A DNA stretch of 64,000 bases from Symbiodinium natans. Its lineage: Eukaryota > Sar > Dinophyceae > Suessiales > Symbiodiniaceae. Shown here in pieces: positions 18,540 through 29,290 of this stretch (position 1 is its first letter; every line of letters begins with the position of its first letter). The position numbers and the translations under genes are program-made. The notes beneath the pieces were generated by a model. It made no database searches, was not told the origin of the DNA, and worked only from the letters and a program-made list of their open reading frames with translations. Location of the stretch: the NCBI GenBank assembly GCA_905221605.1, contig CAJNDS010001324.1:642001-706000 (forward strand), written 5' to 3'.

Positions 18540-18598
18540 GATGGGCCGGAAGAGACCCTGCAATGTCCAGGGAACGCTCCGGATCTTCCTGAGGCAGG
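18540..18598 (+). CDS. Coding exon; donor formed by the TTTAGGG array
   Basis: Acceptor gtcttagcag ends at 18539. One base, then MGRKRPCNVQGTLRIFLRQ and one base. The next bases are gtttagggtttaggg, so the donor GT is the first GT of the array. CCCTAAA lies directly upstream. Confidence 0.6.
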
Positions 18599-18697
18599 GT
18601 TTAGGGTTTAGGGTTTAGGGTTTAGGGTTTAGGGTTTAGGGTTTAGGGTTTAGGGTTTAGGGTTTAGGGTTCAGGGTTCAGGGTTTAGGGTTTAGGG
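18599..18697 (+). repeat. TTTAGGG array at an intron 5' end
   Basis: About 13 units, the first of which starts at the splice donor of the exon 18540-18598. Confidence 0.95.
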
Positions 18698-18845
18698 AGA
18701 GGGGGTGGTGTTTAAAGTTTAGGGTACAGGGTCTAGGGTTCCGGGAGCGTGAGGGAGAAGCAGGCAGCGCGTGGCTTCTCTGTTTTCCTCGAACTTCGAA
18801 GTCCGAGCTCTCAACTCTGAAAGTTGCGGGTTAGGCTACTATCTT

Positions 18846-19020
18846 TATATGCGCCCGGGATACATTAAAGAGAGATAAAGGATTACGAAGAGAATACAAG
18901 AAATGTAGCATTATAAGGAATGAAATGAAGTGAAAAGACGCATGAATGCTGCATTAATTGTATGAGCGCAGTGAGCCCCAAGACCCAGATGTTACGGTTA
19001 AAAGGAGCTAGAACTGGGGC
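18846..19020. mobile_element. Miniature element related to 29003-29257 (family P7)
   Basis: Shares gcccgggata..attaaag, gaagagaa, gcgcatgaa and ggggcttt blocks with the element at 29003. AT-rich and non-coding. Ends approximate. Confidence 0.4.
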
Positions 19021-19885
19021 TTTGTGTCCACTTCACAGGTCATGATATTAATATTGCCTGGTTGGGACACAAGATTCCAAGGTCTGGTTCACTGTGTTCA
19101 CTTCATTGGTTTAGGAATTAGGGCTTCGGGTTTAGGGGTTAGTTTTAGGGTTTCGGGCTTAGGGCTTAGGGCTTCGGGTTTAGGGTTTAGGGTTTTAATG
19201 AAGGGCTCTCGGTGTGGGGGGCGGGAGGGGGGCGGGGGGTGGCGATCGGCAGGTCTTAAAAGCGGCCGCAGCTATTCGAGATGCGCTGAGGCATCGTTGT
19301 CCTACGCAGAGTCTTGAAGTAGGACTGGACTCCTTAGAATTTAGGGGTTGGGGTTTAGGGATTACAGGATTTCGGGTTTTACTTTGCTCTGCGTTTCTTG
19401 CCTGAAATCTCAGATCCCAAGCCATTGCTGGTTTTTAATAGCGGTTCTCTAGACATGGTAGCCCGAAAAGAATGCTGTTGCAGGTGCGAAAGTTCTGCCA
19501 CATGTCCTTTCGTTGTTAGATCCTGCTTCGGCAGGGCCCACTCTTTTCCCTCAAGCCTAAACCCTAAGCCCTAAACTCTAAACCTGAATAGTACAAAGCA
19601 AATCATTGCAGAAGCCCCCTAGGTCTTGGAGTTTCGGGATATATGCCCCGCCTGAAGATCCTCAAGCCTATCGTGTGTTTAGGTTTTTTATGCTCATACC
19701 CCTCATAGGATGCTTATGTGACCAAGAAAGTAGGCTTTGGGGGTTCTTGAGGAAGCTCTCTAGAGTGGACATGAAGTAGGGCTTTTGTTTCTAGCATCCC
19801 GCAAAAGAGACCGCAGACATGCGATGAGGAGCCATCTATAAACCCTGAACCCTAAACCCTTCTCCCTGATACAAGCCCTACAGTT

Positions 19886-20007
19886 TGGGATGTTCCCCCC
19901 CCCCCCCCAAACTAACAGTCCTGAATAGAAATTACCAGTAACCCCCCTCACCCCACCCACCCATTACAATCCCTACTACGGACTGCTGGTTTCAGGGGAA
20001 CATCCCA
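19886..20007. mobile_element. Palindromic miniature element, family P2 (with poly-C insertion)
   Basis: tgggatgttccccccc ... ggggaacatccca, with the internal acagtcctgaatag/ctactacggactg stem. The C run near the left end is expanded compared with other copies. Confidence 0.7.
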
Positions 20008-20135
20008 ACCTACAGGTCTGCTTCTCCAGGGCAAAGATCGATTAGATCAGGGAACCTGTGGGTTGGTTTATGGGGTTCGTGGCATTTCGTGGTCGCGAGT
20101 GGTCAGTCTAGGATTGGGGGAATCCCCTCCCCGCC

Positions 20136-20224
20136 TCCCATCCTTCCCTCCCCCCCCCCCCTCCCCTCCCCCCCTCCCCCCCCCCCTCCCCCCCCCCCCC
20201 CCCCCCCCCCTCCCCCCCCCCCCT
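20136..20224. repeat. C/T-rich tract, mostly poly-C
   Basis: About 90 bases of C with scattered T. Predicted proline- or glycine-only ORFs through it are artefacts. Confidence 0.9.
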
Positions 20225-20398
20225 CGAAACCCTACACCCCAGCCCACCGAAACCCCAAACCCTACAGAGCAGGCCCTCATTCTTTTTTTTGGGGTTGGTT
20301 TGGGGCTTTGGGTTTAGCATGCAGGGTAGTGCTTTGTTCCTTTTTTAGGATTTAGGCACGCTTTTTACGCCCATTTCAGCCAAAAAGGGTATCATAGG

Positions 20399-20494
20399 GC
20401 CTCAATAATTAGAATAGGGTTTTGGGGGTTAATTATTCTAGTATAGCTATACAGGGACTATGAGAGAGTTTTTTCGTAATTATTCCGACCCCTA
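20399..20494. mobile_element. Miniature element, family P8
   Basis: cctcaataattagaatagggt ... cgtaattattccgacccct. An inverse copy lies at 51569-51663 and a partial one near 63383-63402. Contains the palindrome gtatagctatac. Confidence 0.6.
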
Positions 20495-20650
20495 CATTAC
20501 CCTTGTTATAACTAGATTTGTCTTGGGTCTAGGAGTCTAGGACTAAAGACCCTCAAACTCTAAACCCTAAACCCCAAGACCCTCAAACCCTAAACCCTTA
20601 ACCCTTAGCCCTGGGCCCTAAGCCCCTAAACCCTAAAGCCCCCAATTCAG

Positions 20651-20756
20651 GCAGAAGGAGTCTGAGGCGGCCGGCCCAGGCGCGACTCCTCCGAAGACAC
20701 GTTGGCTCTTAATGCAGGAATCGGCTCAACACATGTTTTCCCATTTTTGGTTATGA
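20651..20756 (+). CDS. 3' terminal exon
   Basis: Acceptor cccaattcag ends at 20650. One base, then QKESEAAGPGATPPKTRWLL, MQESAQHMFSHFWL and TGA at 20754-20756. Preceded by a CCCTAAA-rich intron end (20560-20640). An internal cag at ~20716 could alternatively be used. Confidence 0.5.
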
Positions 20757-20844
20757 ATAGAATAGAAGAATCCACGTAGGTGTGTATGGGGGGCTTCAGG
20801 GGTTTTTGTGCTGAGTTTTTGTTTTGGGTTTTTTGGGGGCTCTA

Positions 20845-20936
20845 GGGGTGGGATCCGAAGTATGCGCCCGTATTCCTAAAAGTGCTTCTAAGGGCTATAT
20901 AGCAAGGGGCCCAATTCAAGGGCCCATACTTGGAAC
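20845..20936. mobile_element. Short dispersed element, family P5
   Basis: tgggatccgaagtatgcgccc ... caagggcccatacttggaacc; see 4680-4774. Confidence 0.45.
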
Positions 20937-21437
20937 CATAGATTTAGATGAGACTCAGCGATAAGCCTAGCAACCGTCGGCAGTTGTTCAATGCCAGACG
21001 GCCTTTCGGAGATCATGCGCAGTGACCCCTCACCCCGAAACCGGCTCTAAACCTGAACCTTAAACCCCTAAACCCCAAAATGACTGCAATTTGTGGTGGT
21101 TTTGGTCGGGTCCATGTGCCCCAGAGTCCAACGTTTGGTCTTCATTGTTGGGGGCGTGCGCCTGTTAAGTGCTACGGGGAGGAACTTGACAACTTGCAAA
21201 GAGATGGGCCGTTTTGTGCTCAGGACTTGCAGCTGAGATTTCTGGTTTTCAGGACTGTTGTGTGTTAGGCTTTATGGCTTAAACCCGAAACCCTAAGCCC
21301 CTAAATCCATGGGGTTTGGCACTGAACCCGCAACCCTAAACCACGCAGGCGCCAACATGGCGCTGCTGTGCTGTGCTGCAGCCTCGGTGCAAGCCTGCGG
21401 CTTTTCGGGCTTCGGGTTTAGGGTTTATAGGGTTGGG

Positions 21438-21585
21438 GTTTAGGGTTTAGGGTTTAGGGTTTAGGGTTTAGGGTTTAGGGTTTAGGGTTTAGGGTTTAGG
21501 GTTTAGGGTTTAGGGTTTAGGGTTTAGGGTTTAGGGTTTAGGGTTTAGGGTTTAGGGTTTAGAGTAGGTTTAGGGTTTAGGGTCT
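21438..21585 (+). repeat. Long TTTAGGG array
   Basis: About 18 perfect units, then a short break (agagtagg) and two more. Confidence 0.97.
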
Positions 21586-21691
21586 TCTGCAGTCTCTGAA
21601 CCATGAGCACGCAGTGAATGGCGAACCACGCACTAGGGTTCAGGGTTTGAGGTTCAGGGTTTAGAGGGTTTTGGGTCAAGGGCTCGGGCTT

Positions 21692-21829
21692 TAGACCCTA
21701 AACCCTAAGCCCTAAGCCCTAAACCCTAAACCCTAAACCCTAAAACCCGAAACCCTAAACCCTAAACCCTAAACCCTAAACCCTAAACCTTAAACCCTAA
21801 ACCCTAAACCCTAAACCCTAAACCCCTCC
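21692..21829 (-). repeat. CCCTAAA array
   Basis: About 18 units with a few CCCTAAG/CCCGAAA variants. Faces the array at 21438 (inverted) and precedes the exon at 21857. Confidence 0.95.
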
Positions 21830-21856
21830 CCCGCTTCCAAGATCCCCAAACTTCAG

Positions 21857-21942
21857 GATAGCCGGGTGGCCCAAGCAATCGAGTGCCGCGAGCTCAGAAG
21901 TGCGCGCAGAGGGGGCCCTGGGGTGTACATAACCCAAGAAGG
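21857..21942 (+). CDS. Coding exon; donor in TTTAGGG array
   Basis: Acceptor ccccaaacttcag ends at 21856. DSRVAQAIECRELRSARRGG then PGVYITQE, and GG before gtttaggg. CCCTAAA array upstream, TTTAGGG array starting at the donor. Confidence 0.6.
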
Positions 21943-22179
21943 GTTTAGGGTTTAGGGTTTAGGGTTTAGGGTTTAGGGTTTAGGGTCTAAGCCTGACTAG
22001 TCCCGCCACTCCTTTTAGCATTCTGAAGCCCCCCCCGCCCCCAAAGAAATAAAGCACAAACTGAGTCCGAACGCGAAGCCCTAAACCTTATAAACCCTGA
22101 ACACTGAACCCTAAACCCTAAACCCTAAACCCTGAACCCCAACATGGCATGACCACAGCACGCAGAGTCTTAGCTTCAG

Positions 22180-22242
22180 GCGCCGTGCTCGACTTCGCCG
22201 CGCAGAACTCGGCCGACATGGCCGAGGCCAGATCTGGCTCGG
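22180..22242 (+). CDS. Coding exon; donor in TTTAGGG array
   Basis: Acceptor tcttagcttcag ends at 22179. Two bases, then AVLDFAAQNSADMAEARSGS plus one base; donor gtttag at 22243. Nearly all third positions G/C. C-array upstream, long G-array downstream. Confidence 0.65.
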
Positions 22243-22420
22243 GTTTAGGGTTTAGGGTCTAGGGTTTAGGGTTTAGGGTTTGGGGTTTGGGGTTTGGGGT
22301 TTGGGGTTTGGGGTTTGGGGTTTGGGGTTTAGGGTTTAGGGTTTAGGGTTTGGGGTTTAGGGTTTGGGGTTTAGGGTTTGGGGTTTAGGGGTTGAGGTTT
22401 GGGGTTTAGGGTTCAGGACT
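22243..22420 (+). repeat. TTTAGGG/TTTGGGG mixed array
   Basis: About 25 units, of which a block of seven is TTTGGGG. It starts at the splice donor of the exon 22180-22242. Degenerate repeats continue to about 22550. Confidence 0.95.
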
Positions 22421-22715
22421 TTTTAGGGTGTGGGGTGTTGGGATGCAGGGTGCTGGGTTTAGACTTTTGGATTTAGGGTGTAGGGTTTGGGTTTTGGTGT
22501 AGGGCTTAGGGTTCAGGGTTTGGGGTTCCAGGTTTAGGGTCTTGCAGTCGGGTTCAGGAGTTCTTCTGAGGTAGCGTCCGCGTGCTGGCAGCTATCCCGA
22601 ATACGTTGGAGCCGCAGAGAAGAAGACCTCAATTTTGCAGAAGCCCCGCCGCGTTAGTTTCGGGGTCGGTTTGCCGCGGAGACAGGATGATTTGGCGGAT
22701 GTTGTTAGAGTTAGC

Positions 22716-22840
22716 AATCCTTGGGGACCAAAGAAACCCTAAATTTGGGGTCATATTACCCTACACTACGAAAGTTCTTGTCAAGGTAGTATGAACCATG
22801 AACACTTTCAGGGTTCATGATTTGGCCCCCAAGGATCTTG
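22716..22840. mobile_element. Palindromic miniature element next to an exon
   Basis: agcaatccttggggaccaaa ... tttggcccccaaggatctt gives a foldback of about 125 bp. It lies directly in front of the coding island at 22851. Confidence 0.55.
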
Positions 22841-22850
22841 TGTACTCTCC

Positions 22851-22958
22851 GAGCCCACCTTCGGGGACCACCAGGCCGAAAAGAAGCGCAGAAAGTTGGA
22901 TGAGGCCGATGGCGTTCGCTCGCCGGGTTCTCGGCCCTCGATACTTGAACAGAGACCT
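22851..22958 (+). CDS. Coding island with a basic KKRRK motif
   Basis: The frame reads PTFGDHQAEKKRRKLDEADG then VRSPGSRPSILEQRPK before running into CCCTAAG repeats. KKRRK looks like a nuclear localisation signal (inference). Boundaries approximate; the AG of ctccgag may be the acceptor. Confidence 0.5.
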
Positions 22959-22999
22959 AAAGCCCTAAGCCCTAAACCCTGAAACCCCTAGACCCTGAG

Positions 23000-23790
23000 G
23001 ACCCGAATCTTAGTTGAGACTAGTGAATGTGAAAAGAATTGAAACGGTGTTCAAGCCAACATTGACAAATGCAGCATGCGTTCTCCTTAAGGGAATAGTT
23101 GGTCACAGCAGATCGTTCGTTCCGAGCACGAAAGCAAAAACACTCGCAGCATCAGACTGCGACCGAGGCTTGTAGGCCGTGGCGGGCGTGTGGGTGGCGC
23201 AAGAGCCGGAACAAATGACCAGCCACCGACGTTTCAAGAGAGCTACGAAACTTGCAGCGCACATCCGCGGGTAAGAGGCATCCCGATGATCCCAGAACGC
23301 AGACATGAGCAGGCAGCTGCAGAATCATGGTAGCCCAGTGGTACCCTTGTCCTTTTTTTTTGCGTTCAAGGTTCCCTTGTAAATTAGCCAACCAAAAAAG
23401 GGTGCCCTTATTATAATATGGTTACTGGGGTAGCAAGGAATCTGTATCTGTATCAGGCTCCTGAGAAACCGAGGGATCAGCGGAACCAGCAGCGGAGCCC
23501 TTACATGCCCAGTAGGGCGCTAGGAAGCTATCATGAGCCTGGCTAAGTGACAGTATAGAATGGCGAAGAAAAACTTAGGCATCCAGACTTAGATAGATGC
23601 TTCCTAGCGCACGTCGAATTGCTCTGCAACAGCATGTGTGGTGAACACGAGGCCTAGTCGCTGGAGGAAAACCCTGGCCGATGTAGGCCAGAAGGTGTAA
23701 GCAAGGGCTATTGTTCTTCAAAGATTAGGGTTGTGAAGGGCTTCGGGGCTCCTTTAAGATTTAACCATGTAGCTTTTCTAACTCCAAAAT
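23000..23790. other. Stretch without a recognised gene
   Basis: Few telomere-like repeats. Minus-strand ORFs at 23103-23306 and 23152-23391 overlap in different frames and show no motif. A tagatgcttcctagcgc/gcgctaggaagctat inverted repeat spans about 23517-23608. Confidence 0.4.
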
Positions 23791-23806
23791 GCCTTGGGAG
23801 TAGAAA

Positions 23807-23912
23807 AAGCCTGGGGGTTTGCGAAAGTTAGGGGCCTGGGCCTCCAATATAGACCCCACACAGTAGGATTCCCTGATAATGCGGACCCCAACAAGGTACC
23901 CCACCCCCATTT
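23807..23912. mobile_element. Miniature element, family P3
   Basis: cctgggggtttgcgaaagtta ... cacacagtaggattccctgataatgcgg ... aaggtaccccacccccat. Diverged relative of the pair at 16757-17020. Confidence 0.55.
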
Positions 23913-24515
23913 GCCAGGAAGCTCTACTACTCATTTTCCCTTCCCATGCCGAGACATTCAAGAAGCCCATGTGTGCATTTGCTCCAAACGGGGATCTCCC
24001 TCATACACCCCAAAATGCGCTCATCATCCTTCTGAGTGGCATTGCCCAAAAGGGAACCCCTATGTTCGGAACGCCCCATATACTGTACACAAAGTCGTAA
24101 AACCCTGAGCCCTTGCAGAAACATTAATGACACACAGCCGTTGCAGGTTTGTGGAACCTTCGCTTACGACGTACGGAGAGGGTAGCTTTTCTACTGCGCA
24201 AATTTGACCGGGGGGGAAGCCGCAGAGTATGGGACAAGTGACAAGACGTTCTTACGAGATATGGGGGAAAGCATCATTTTCACCACCCTTAGTAGATTGT
24301 AGGGTCCTTAAGGGAGGGGGGGGTTCAAGGGGCAAGGTTCCCTACTACTCCCCACTGCTCCCTAAGGCTCCTTAGGCTTCCCTCAGGTTCCCTAGGTAGC
24401 TGCTGCCCCCATCACCCTAAGCCCTAAGCCCTAAACCTTAAACCCTAAACCCTAAACCTTAAACCCTAAGAACCCTAAACCCTAAACCCTAAAGAACCCC
24501 GGACTCTATCGGTAG

Positions 24516-24574
24516 AGGTGGGGGCTTCCTCTGCGACGGCGGGAAGCTCGAGGCAACGTGCTCTGGCATGTGCG
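24516..24574 (+). CDS. Coding exon, Gly/Cys-rich
   Basis: AG ends at 24515 (tatcggtag). One base, then GGGFLCDGGKLEATCSGMC and one base; donor gttcag at 24575. Three cysteines in 19 residues suggest an extracellular module, but the family was not recognised. CCCTAAA upstream, TTTAGG-like downstream. Confidence 0.5.
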
Positions 24575-24599
24575 GTTCAGGGTTTAGTGCTTAGGCTTT

Positions 24600-26590
24600 G
24601 GGTTCTGCCCGACACTCCATCAAAGCCTGCAAAAGCAACCTTGCTAAGCCCACTCAGCTCCGGGGTTCCTGCTAGACCCGAACTCAACCCTAAACCCTAA
24701 ACCCTAAACCCTAAACCCTAAACCCTAAAGAACTAAGCCCCTCTGAGTCTTTTCTCTACCCTACGAAATCCTACTCAGCCCGAAGCCCGGTTTGGGGTGG
24801 CAATTTACAGGAACGAGTCCTGCCCAACTCCGGCAAAAGCCCTAGAACTTAGCAGGGTAAGCTGAACCCTAAACCCTAACCCTAAACCCTAAACCCTGAA
24901 CCCCTTCTTAACATAGGATTTCGAGTTCCAAGCCAGCAGCCCAAGACGCTGCACCTCCCCTAGCCTTCATCTCCACACTTCTCGGTGCTGAGGACTCCGG
25001 ATTCCCAAAGCAGGTGCCTCGAAATACTTCAGTCCTCCTTCTGAGGAAACCTCCCTGCCCCCCTATAAGCCCTAATCTAGGGGAACCCCCTTTACCCTAA
25101 ACCCTTTACCCTAAACCCTAAACCCTAAACCTAGGGACCCCCCCCCCCCCCCCTCTGAGATGGCAGGCGTGGCTGGACGGTTCCTTTGCAAACCGCTCGC
25201 TGGCCTTCGAACTGCTGCAGCTGCAGGTGGCTTAGGGCTTAAACCCTAAACCCTAAAGCAGCTGCAGGTGGAAGGGTATCGGGCTTTTTGGATTTAGGGT
25301 TTAGGGTTTCGGGCTTTTTGCATGTAGGGTTTCGGGTTTGGGGTTTGGGGTTTTCATGGGGTTCTAGCTTGGCCCCCTGAGGTGGTACCCTTGGGCTTGG
25401 GAACCCTTTTGAAGATTCCTAAGGTAATACTAAGGGCCATATTGGGTGTATATTCAGGGAACCTCTTAGGGGTACATCCTTAGAGGTCCGAGTATGACTT
25501 ACTTGAGGTTTAGGCCCTCTGAAAGTCATGCTCCCTGTTGGGGTACCCTAACTATTTGGAGCCGCCTTGTATTAGTGGCCCCGCCCCCTGGCCAAAAAAA
25601 GTTATTTTACTTCGAACATCCCCACCTTGGGGATTTGGGGATTGGGCATTTCAGGGAGTCTCTGGGGTTGGGCGCTCCGGGGAGTCTCTGGACCAGGGAG
25701 TCTCTAGGAGTAGACCGGGCGAGGAGAAGAGTTGAGTTTAAATTCTAACAGCTTATAATAAACCCTATTTTTATATGTATATATGTATGTATTTTATTCC
25801 CCACCTTCGGTGTGGGGTTCCCCCCCGCCCCCAAATTGGGCATCTAATAACCCCAGCCCCTAAGTCCTCTAAGTGTGCAAGAAGTAGACTCACAATTGCG
25901 GTTAGAAGTACGAAACCCTACACCTAAACCCTAAACCCTAACTAAACCCTAAACCCCCCAACGGGAGCTTGCCAGGAGAAGTCCGTGCGCTGGTACAGCA
26001 GTGGCGCGCGCGGGCGCTGCTTGGTGCCAAGAGGAGCGGTGGTCCCCAACAGCTCCCACCCCCCCCCCCCCCCCGTCCCCCCTCAGGGCCTAAACCCTAA
26101 ACCCGACACCCCAAACCCTAAACCCTCAACCCTAAACCCTAAACCAACCCTAAACTAAACGGGGTTGCCGAAGAAGGTTTAGGGTTGTTTAGGGCTGTTT
26201 AGGGCTGTAGCAAATTCTACTGTTTAGGGCTTGGAACCCGAAGCCCCATAAGCCCTAGGCAGCGGACTGGGATGTCAAGATTTGGTGGCTTGTCCTTTTG
26301 GCAGTTCAACTGCTGGCACATGCAGCCCTGCCACAGCTGGTGCTGAGCGTTGAAGGGTTAAGGGCTTCGGTGGGGTTATTTGTTCTATACAGACAGGGTA
26401 TTTCCCAAAATAGGGGTATCCCTTGTATACCACAAATAGGATAGAATCCCCTGCCTTAAAGGGACCCTCAAAGCAACCTCAGACTTCAGACCCCTAAACC
26501 CTAAAGCCTAAACCCTAAACCCTAAACTCTAAACCCTAAACCCTAAACCCTAAACCCTAAACCCTAAACCCTAAACAGACATCTTGATGT
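24600..26590. other. Mosaic of degenerate repeats; no exon firmly supported
   Basis: Contains CCCTAAA runs (24685-24728, 24863-24902, 25098-25130, 26519-26576), poly-C at 25138-25154 and 26058-26074, and decayed foldback fragments (25380-25490, 26398-26460). Short coding-like bits exist but none with clear boundaries. Confidence 0.4.
26519..26576 (-). repeat. CCCTAAA array
   Basis: About eight units, 22 bases upstream of the terminal exon at 26599. Confidence 0.95.
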
Positions 26591-26598
26591 CTTCCCAG

Positions 26599-26655
26599 GT
26601 CAGTTCTTCAGAGGAAAACTCCTCGATGCTGCCAGGACCTCGCAGGACGGCCTAA
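26599..26655 (+). CDS. 3' terminal exon, Ser-rich
   Basis: Acceptor gatgtcttcccag ends at 26598. VSSSEENSSMLPGPRRTA and TAA at 26653-26655, phase 0. Good pyrimidine tract; CCCTAAA array upstream. Confidence 0.55.
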   Translation, partial: VSSSEENSSMLPGPRRTA

Positions 26656-27159
26656 GACGCTCTGTTTTCCGGGCCTGCAGCCCCTTTGAGGGCTGGCAGG
26701 GTTGCGGGTTCAGGATGTGGGCTCTGGTCATATTTTTTTCTGGTCATTCAGGTTTAGGGCGCAAAATCCCCGCAATGCGATTGCGCACACAATATCACAG
26801 CAACCTTCTGGCGTTTGGCTTGGGTCTTCGAGACTCAGAAATCTCCCGAAAGATTAGGGTCAGGGTCGCGCGTCGACGCGAACCAACAGCCTTATGTGGT
26901 CTTATTGTGGCTTCAGCATGCAGCAATGGTTCATGAGATTCTAAGCTTCTGAACCTGTAAAACCCTGAACGCTAAACCCTAAGCCCTAAACCCTAAGACC
27001 CCAAAAAACCTAAACCTCAAATCGAATCCTTGCCGCGCAGCGTGTCAGGACACAAGGCCGCATTGGCCCCAGCCTTCTTTCCACCGCCGGAGTAGGTTCG
27101 ACATCCTTGTCCGGTAGATGAAGTAACGGGTTGAGGGTTGAGGGTTGAGGGTTTAGGGT

Positions 27160-27250
27160 GACCCCCGGGAGGATCCAAAAAGCGGAAGCCTCAAAATAGT
27201 AGCCCGTACTACCTTTCAAGGGATCTACTTTTTGGATCCTCCCAGGGGTC
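27160..27250. mobile_element. Palindromic miniature element with ~23-bp arms
   Basis: gacccccgggaggatccaaaa at the left and tttttggatcctcccaggggtc at the right; 91 bp in all. Single copy in the window. Confidence 0.65.
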
Positions 27251-27742
27251 TGGGCACTTGGAGATAGCGAACACTGCAAGAGTGGTGTTGGGGTTTAGGG
27301 TTTTGGGGTTTTAGGGTTTAGGGTTTATAAGGTTTAGGGAGTGCTTCTTTGTTCTGTATGTCGGGGTTCTACAGGGAGTAGGGCCCACAGAAGTTGAGAC
27401 TTGCTTGAAAATCCACTCAGGAATGGCGGCGTTCCCCATTGGTCACGTCGCTCATGAGTCCACAAGCCCTATAAGCCTTATGCCCTATAAACCCGGTTGG
27501 TTGACCCCGAGCTCTGAACCCTGAACCCCCCCCCTCCCCCGCGGAACTCCCAACCTCAAACCTGCCTTAAAGAGCAGCCGAGTAGGTAACCATTAACCTT
27601 TCGGGGTATATACATATATACATATAGTCATAATGATAGAAAAGTTAACCTTCTTTGGCCCAGGATACTCAGCAGCTAGGCTGTTGTCACAGTCAGAGCC
27701 CTCTTGCAAGGTTGATGCCAACCCCGAAGCAGCAATCTCCAG

Positions 27743-27805
27743 GTTCACGCCCCTCATCAGCGACGAGCTGGCGCAGCTGCGGGAGGTGCTGCAGACTCCT
27801 TCAGG
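27743..27805 (+). CDS. Coding exon, Leu/Glu-rich helix
   Basis: Acceptor agcaatctccag ends at 27742. One base, then FTPLISDELAQLREVLQTPS and two bases before gttagg. Strong third-base GC. The frame is also open upstream to 27633, which may be intron read-through. Confidence 0.55.
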
Positions 27806-27839
27806 GTTAGGGTTTAGGGCTTAGGGTTTCGGGTAGCCC

Positions 27840-29002
27840 TCATACCCCAAGCTGCTTCTTGGGGCTAGGTTTTTTCGGGTTCGGGGTGTAGGCTTTCCTG
27901 ACCCCCCCCCCCCACCCGCCCAACTGCTTTTTTGGCGAGCTCCGACTTAACAGACCAGCAGTTGAAGGCAGGCCATTTTCTTGCACCCTAAACCCCAAAC
28001 CCCCAAGAAGCACACAGACACAAGCATCCTAGTATTTGGGAAAATTTAGTGCCCCGAAAAAGGGGGATTCTGGAAAACCGTGTTTGCAGAATCCTTATGT
28101 TTAGGGCTTCGGGCTTAGGGCTTAATCGCTACCGATAAACCCCTACAGGGTTTGGGGTGGGTAGAAGGTCGCTTTCCTGCAGGACCCTAAACCCTGAACC
28201 GGAAAGGCCCTCTTCAGCTACCCGGTCGAGGGGGGGGCACCCCCTCCACTTTTCCGCACCTTGGCAGAAAGATGGGCCCAAATCAGGGTTTAGGGATTAG
28301 GGCTCAGGCGCTTCGGGGCTTAGGGATTAGATGTTTTAGAGTTTCGGGAAACCCTGAGCCCTTATACGCCTTTTTCCCTACGCCACAAGCATGAAGAGCC
28401 TGGGATCCACCTCAAAAGGCCGCAGAGACAGACCTTGCGAAGTCCTCAACGAGCCCAAAGCCCTCTCAGGACCGAACAATTGCCAGAGGCCCGAACTCAA
28501 GAACCTAAAGGTTCACCTGCTCGTTTAGGGTTTAGGGTTAGGGTTTAGGGTTCAGGGTTCAGGGTTCAGGGTTTAACTAGGGTCTACTAGGGTTTAAGCA
28601 ACTTGAGGTTTAGGGGGGGCTAGGGGCTGTACGGTGTTGAAGGGTGACATCGCGCCCTTCTCGAACCTCCCCCCATAGGGGTACTTGGAAATAATTGTCA
28701 ATTCTGGGTACTATAATTCCTAAGAAAGAGGAAAAAACAAATTTTGCCAGGGTTCCAAGTTCAGTAGAGCCCCGTCGATACGCTGGGAAACCCTACACCT
28801 GAACCCTGAACCCTGAGCCCTAAAACCTAAACCCACCACTGCCCAATACAAACCAAAGGGGGGAAGAGGGCAATGCCGAAACATCAGCCCTTAACCCGAA
28901 ACCCTGAACCCTAAACCCAACACGAACCACAGGGGTCCGTGAATGGTGGGTGCATATATGTGTGGCAACCCTAAATAAACCCTAAACCCTAAACCCTAAA
29001 CT
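27840..29002. other. Stretch without a firmly supported gene
   Basis: Short degenerate TTTAGGG/CCCTAAA segments, a poly-C run (27902-27913) and unique sequence. No exon with both boundaries was found. Confidence 0.35.
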
Positions 29003-29257
29003 GCGCCCTTATAATATCTTTGTTTGGGCGCTATTTTCACCCTATTATTAGTATTATCCCCCGGGCAAAAGAGTTATATTATAAGCCCGGGACAATATTA
29101 AAGGAAAAGAGTGTGAAGAGAACGTAGAGAACGCAGTAATTTAATACGGTTTTTAGGGCATGAAAGAAGCGCATGAACCGTATTAATGTAGTGCGTGAAC
29201 GAGAGAACGAAACGGGGGCTTTCAGTTCTCTTATTAGTGCCCCCGTTATAATAGCGC
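29003..29257. mobile_element. AT-rich miniature element, family P7
   Basis: gcgcccttataat at the left and gttataatagcgc at the right form imperfect terminal inverted repeats around 255 bp. Internal subterminal repeats cgggcaaaagag/cccggga and gcatgaa. A related copy is at 18846-19020. The exon at 29291 starts 33 bp beyond its end. Confidence 0.5.
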
Positions 29258-29290
29258 AAAAGCCCTTCCTCATGATGCTCCCTTCTCCAG

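Noticed and set aside
20063-20355. Proline-rich protein ORFs at 20.1 kb
   Set aside because: They arise from a C/T homopolymer tract; frames on both strands are equally open.
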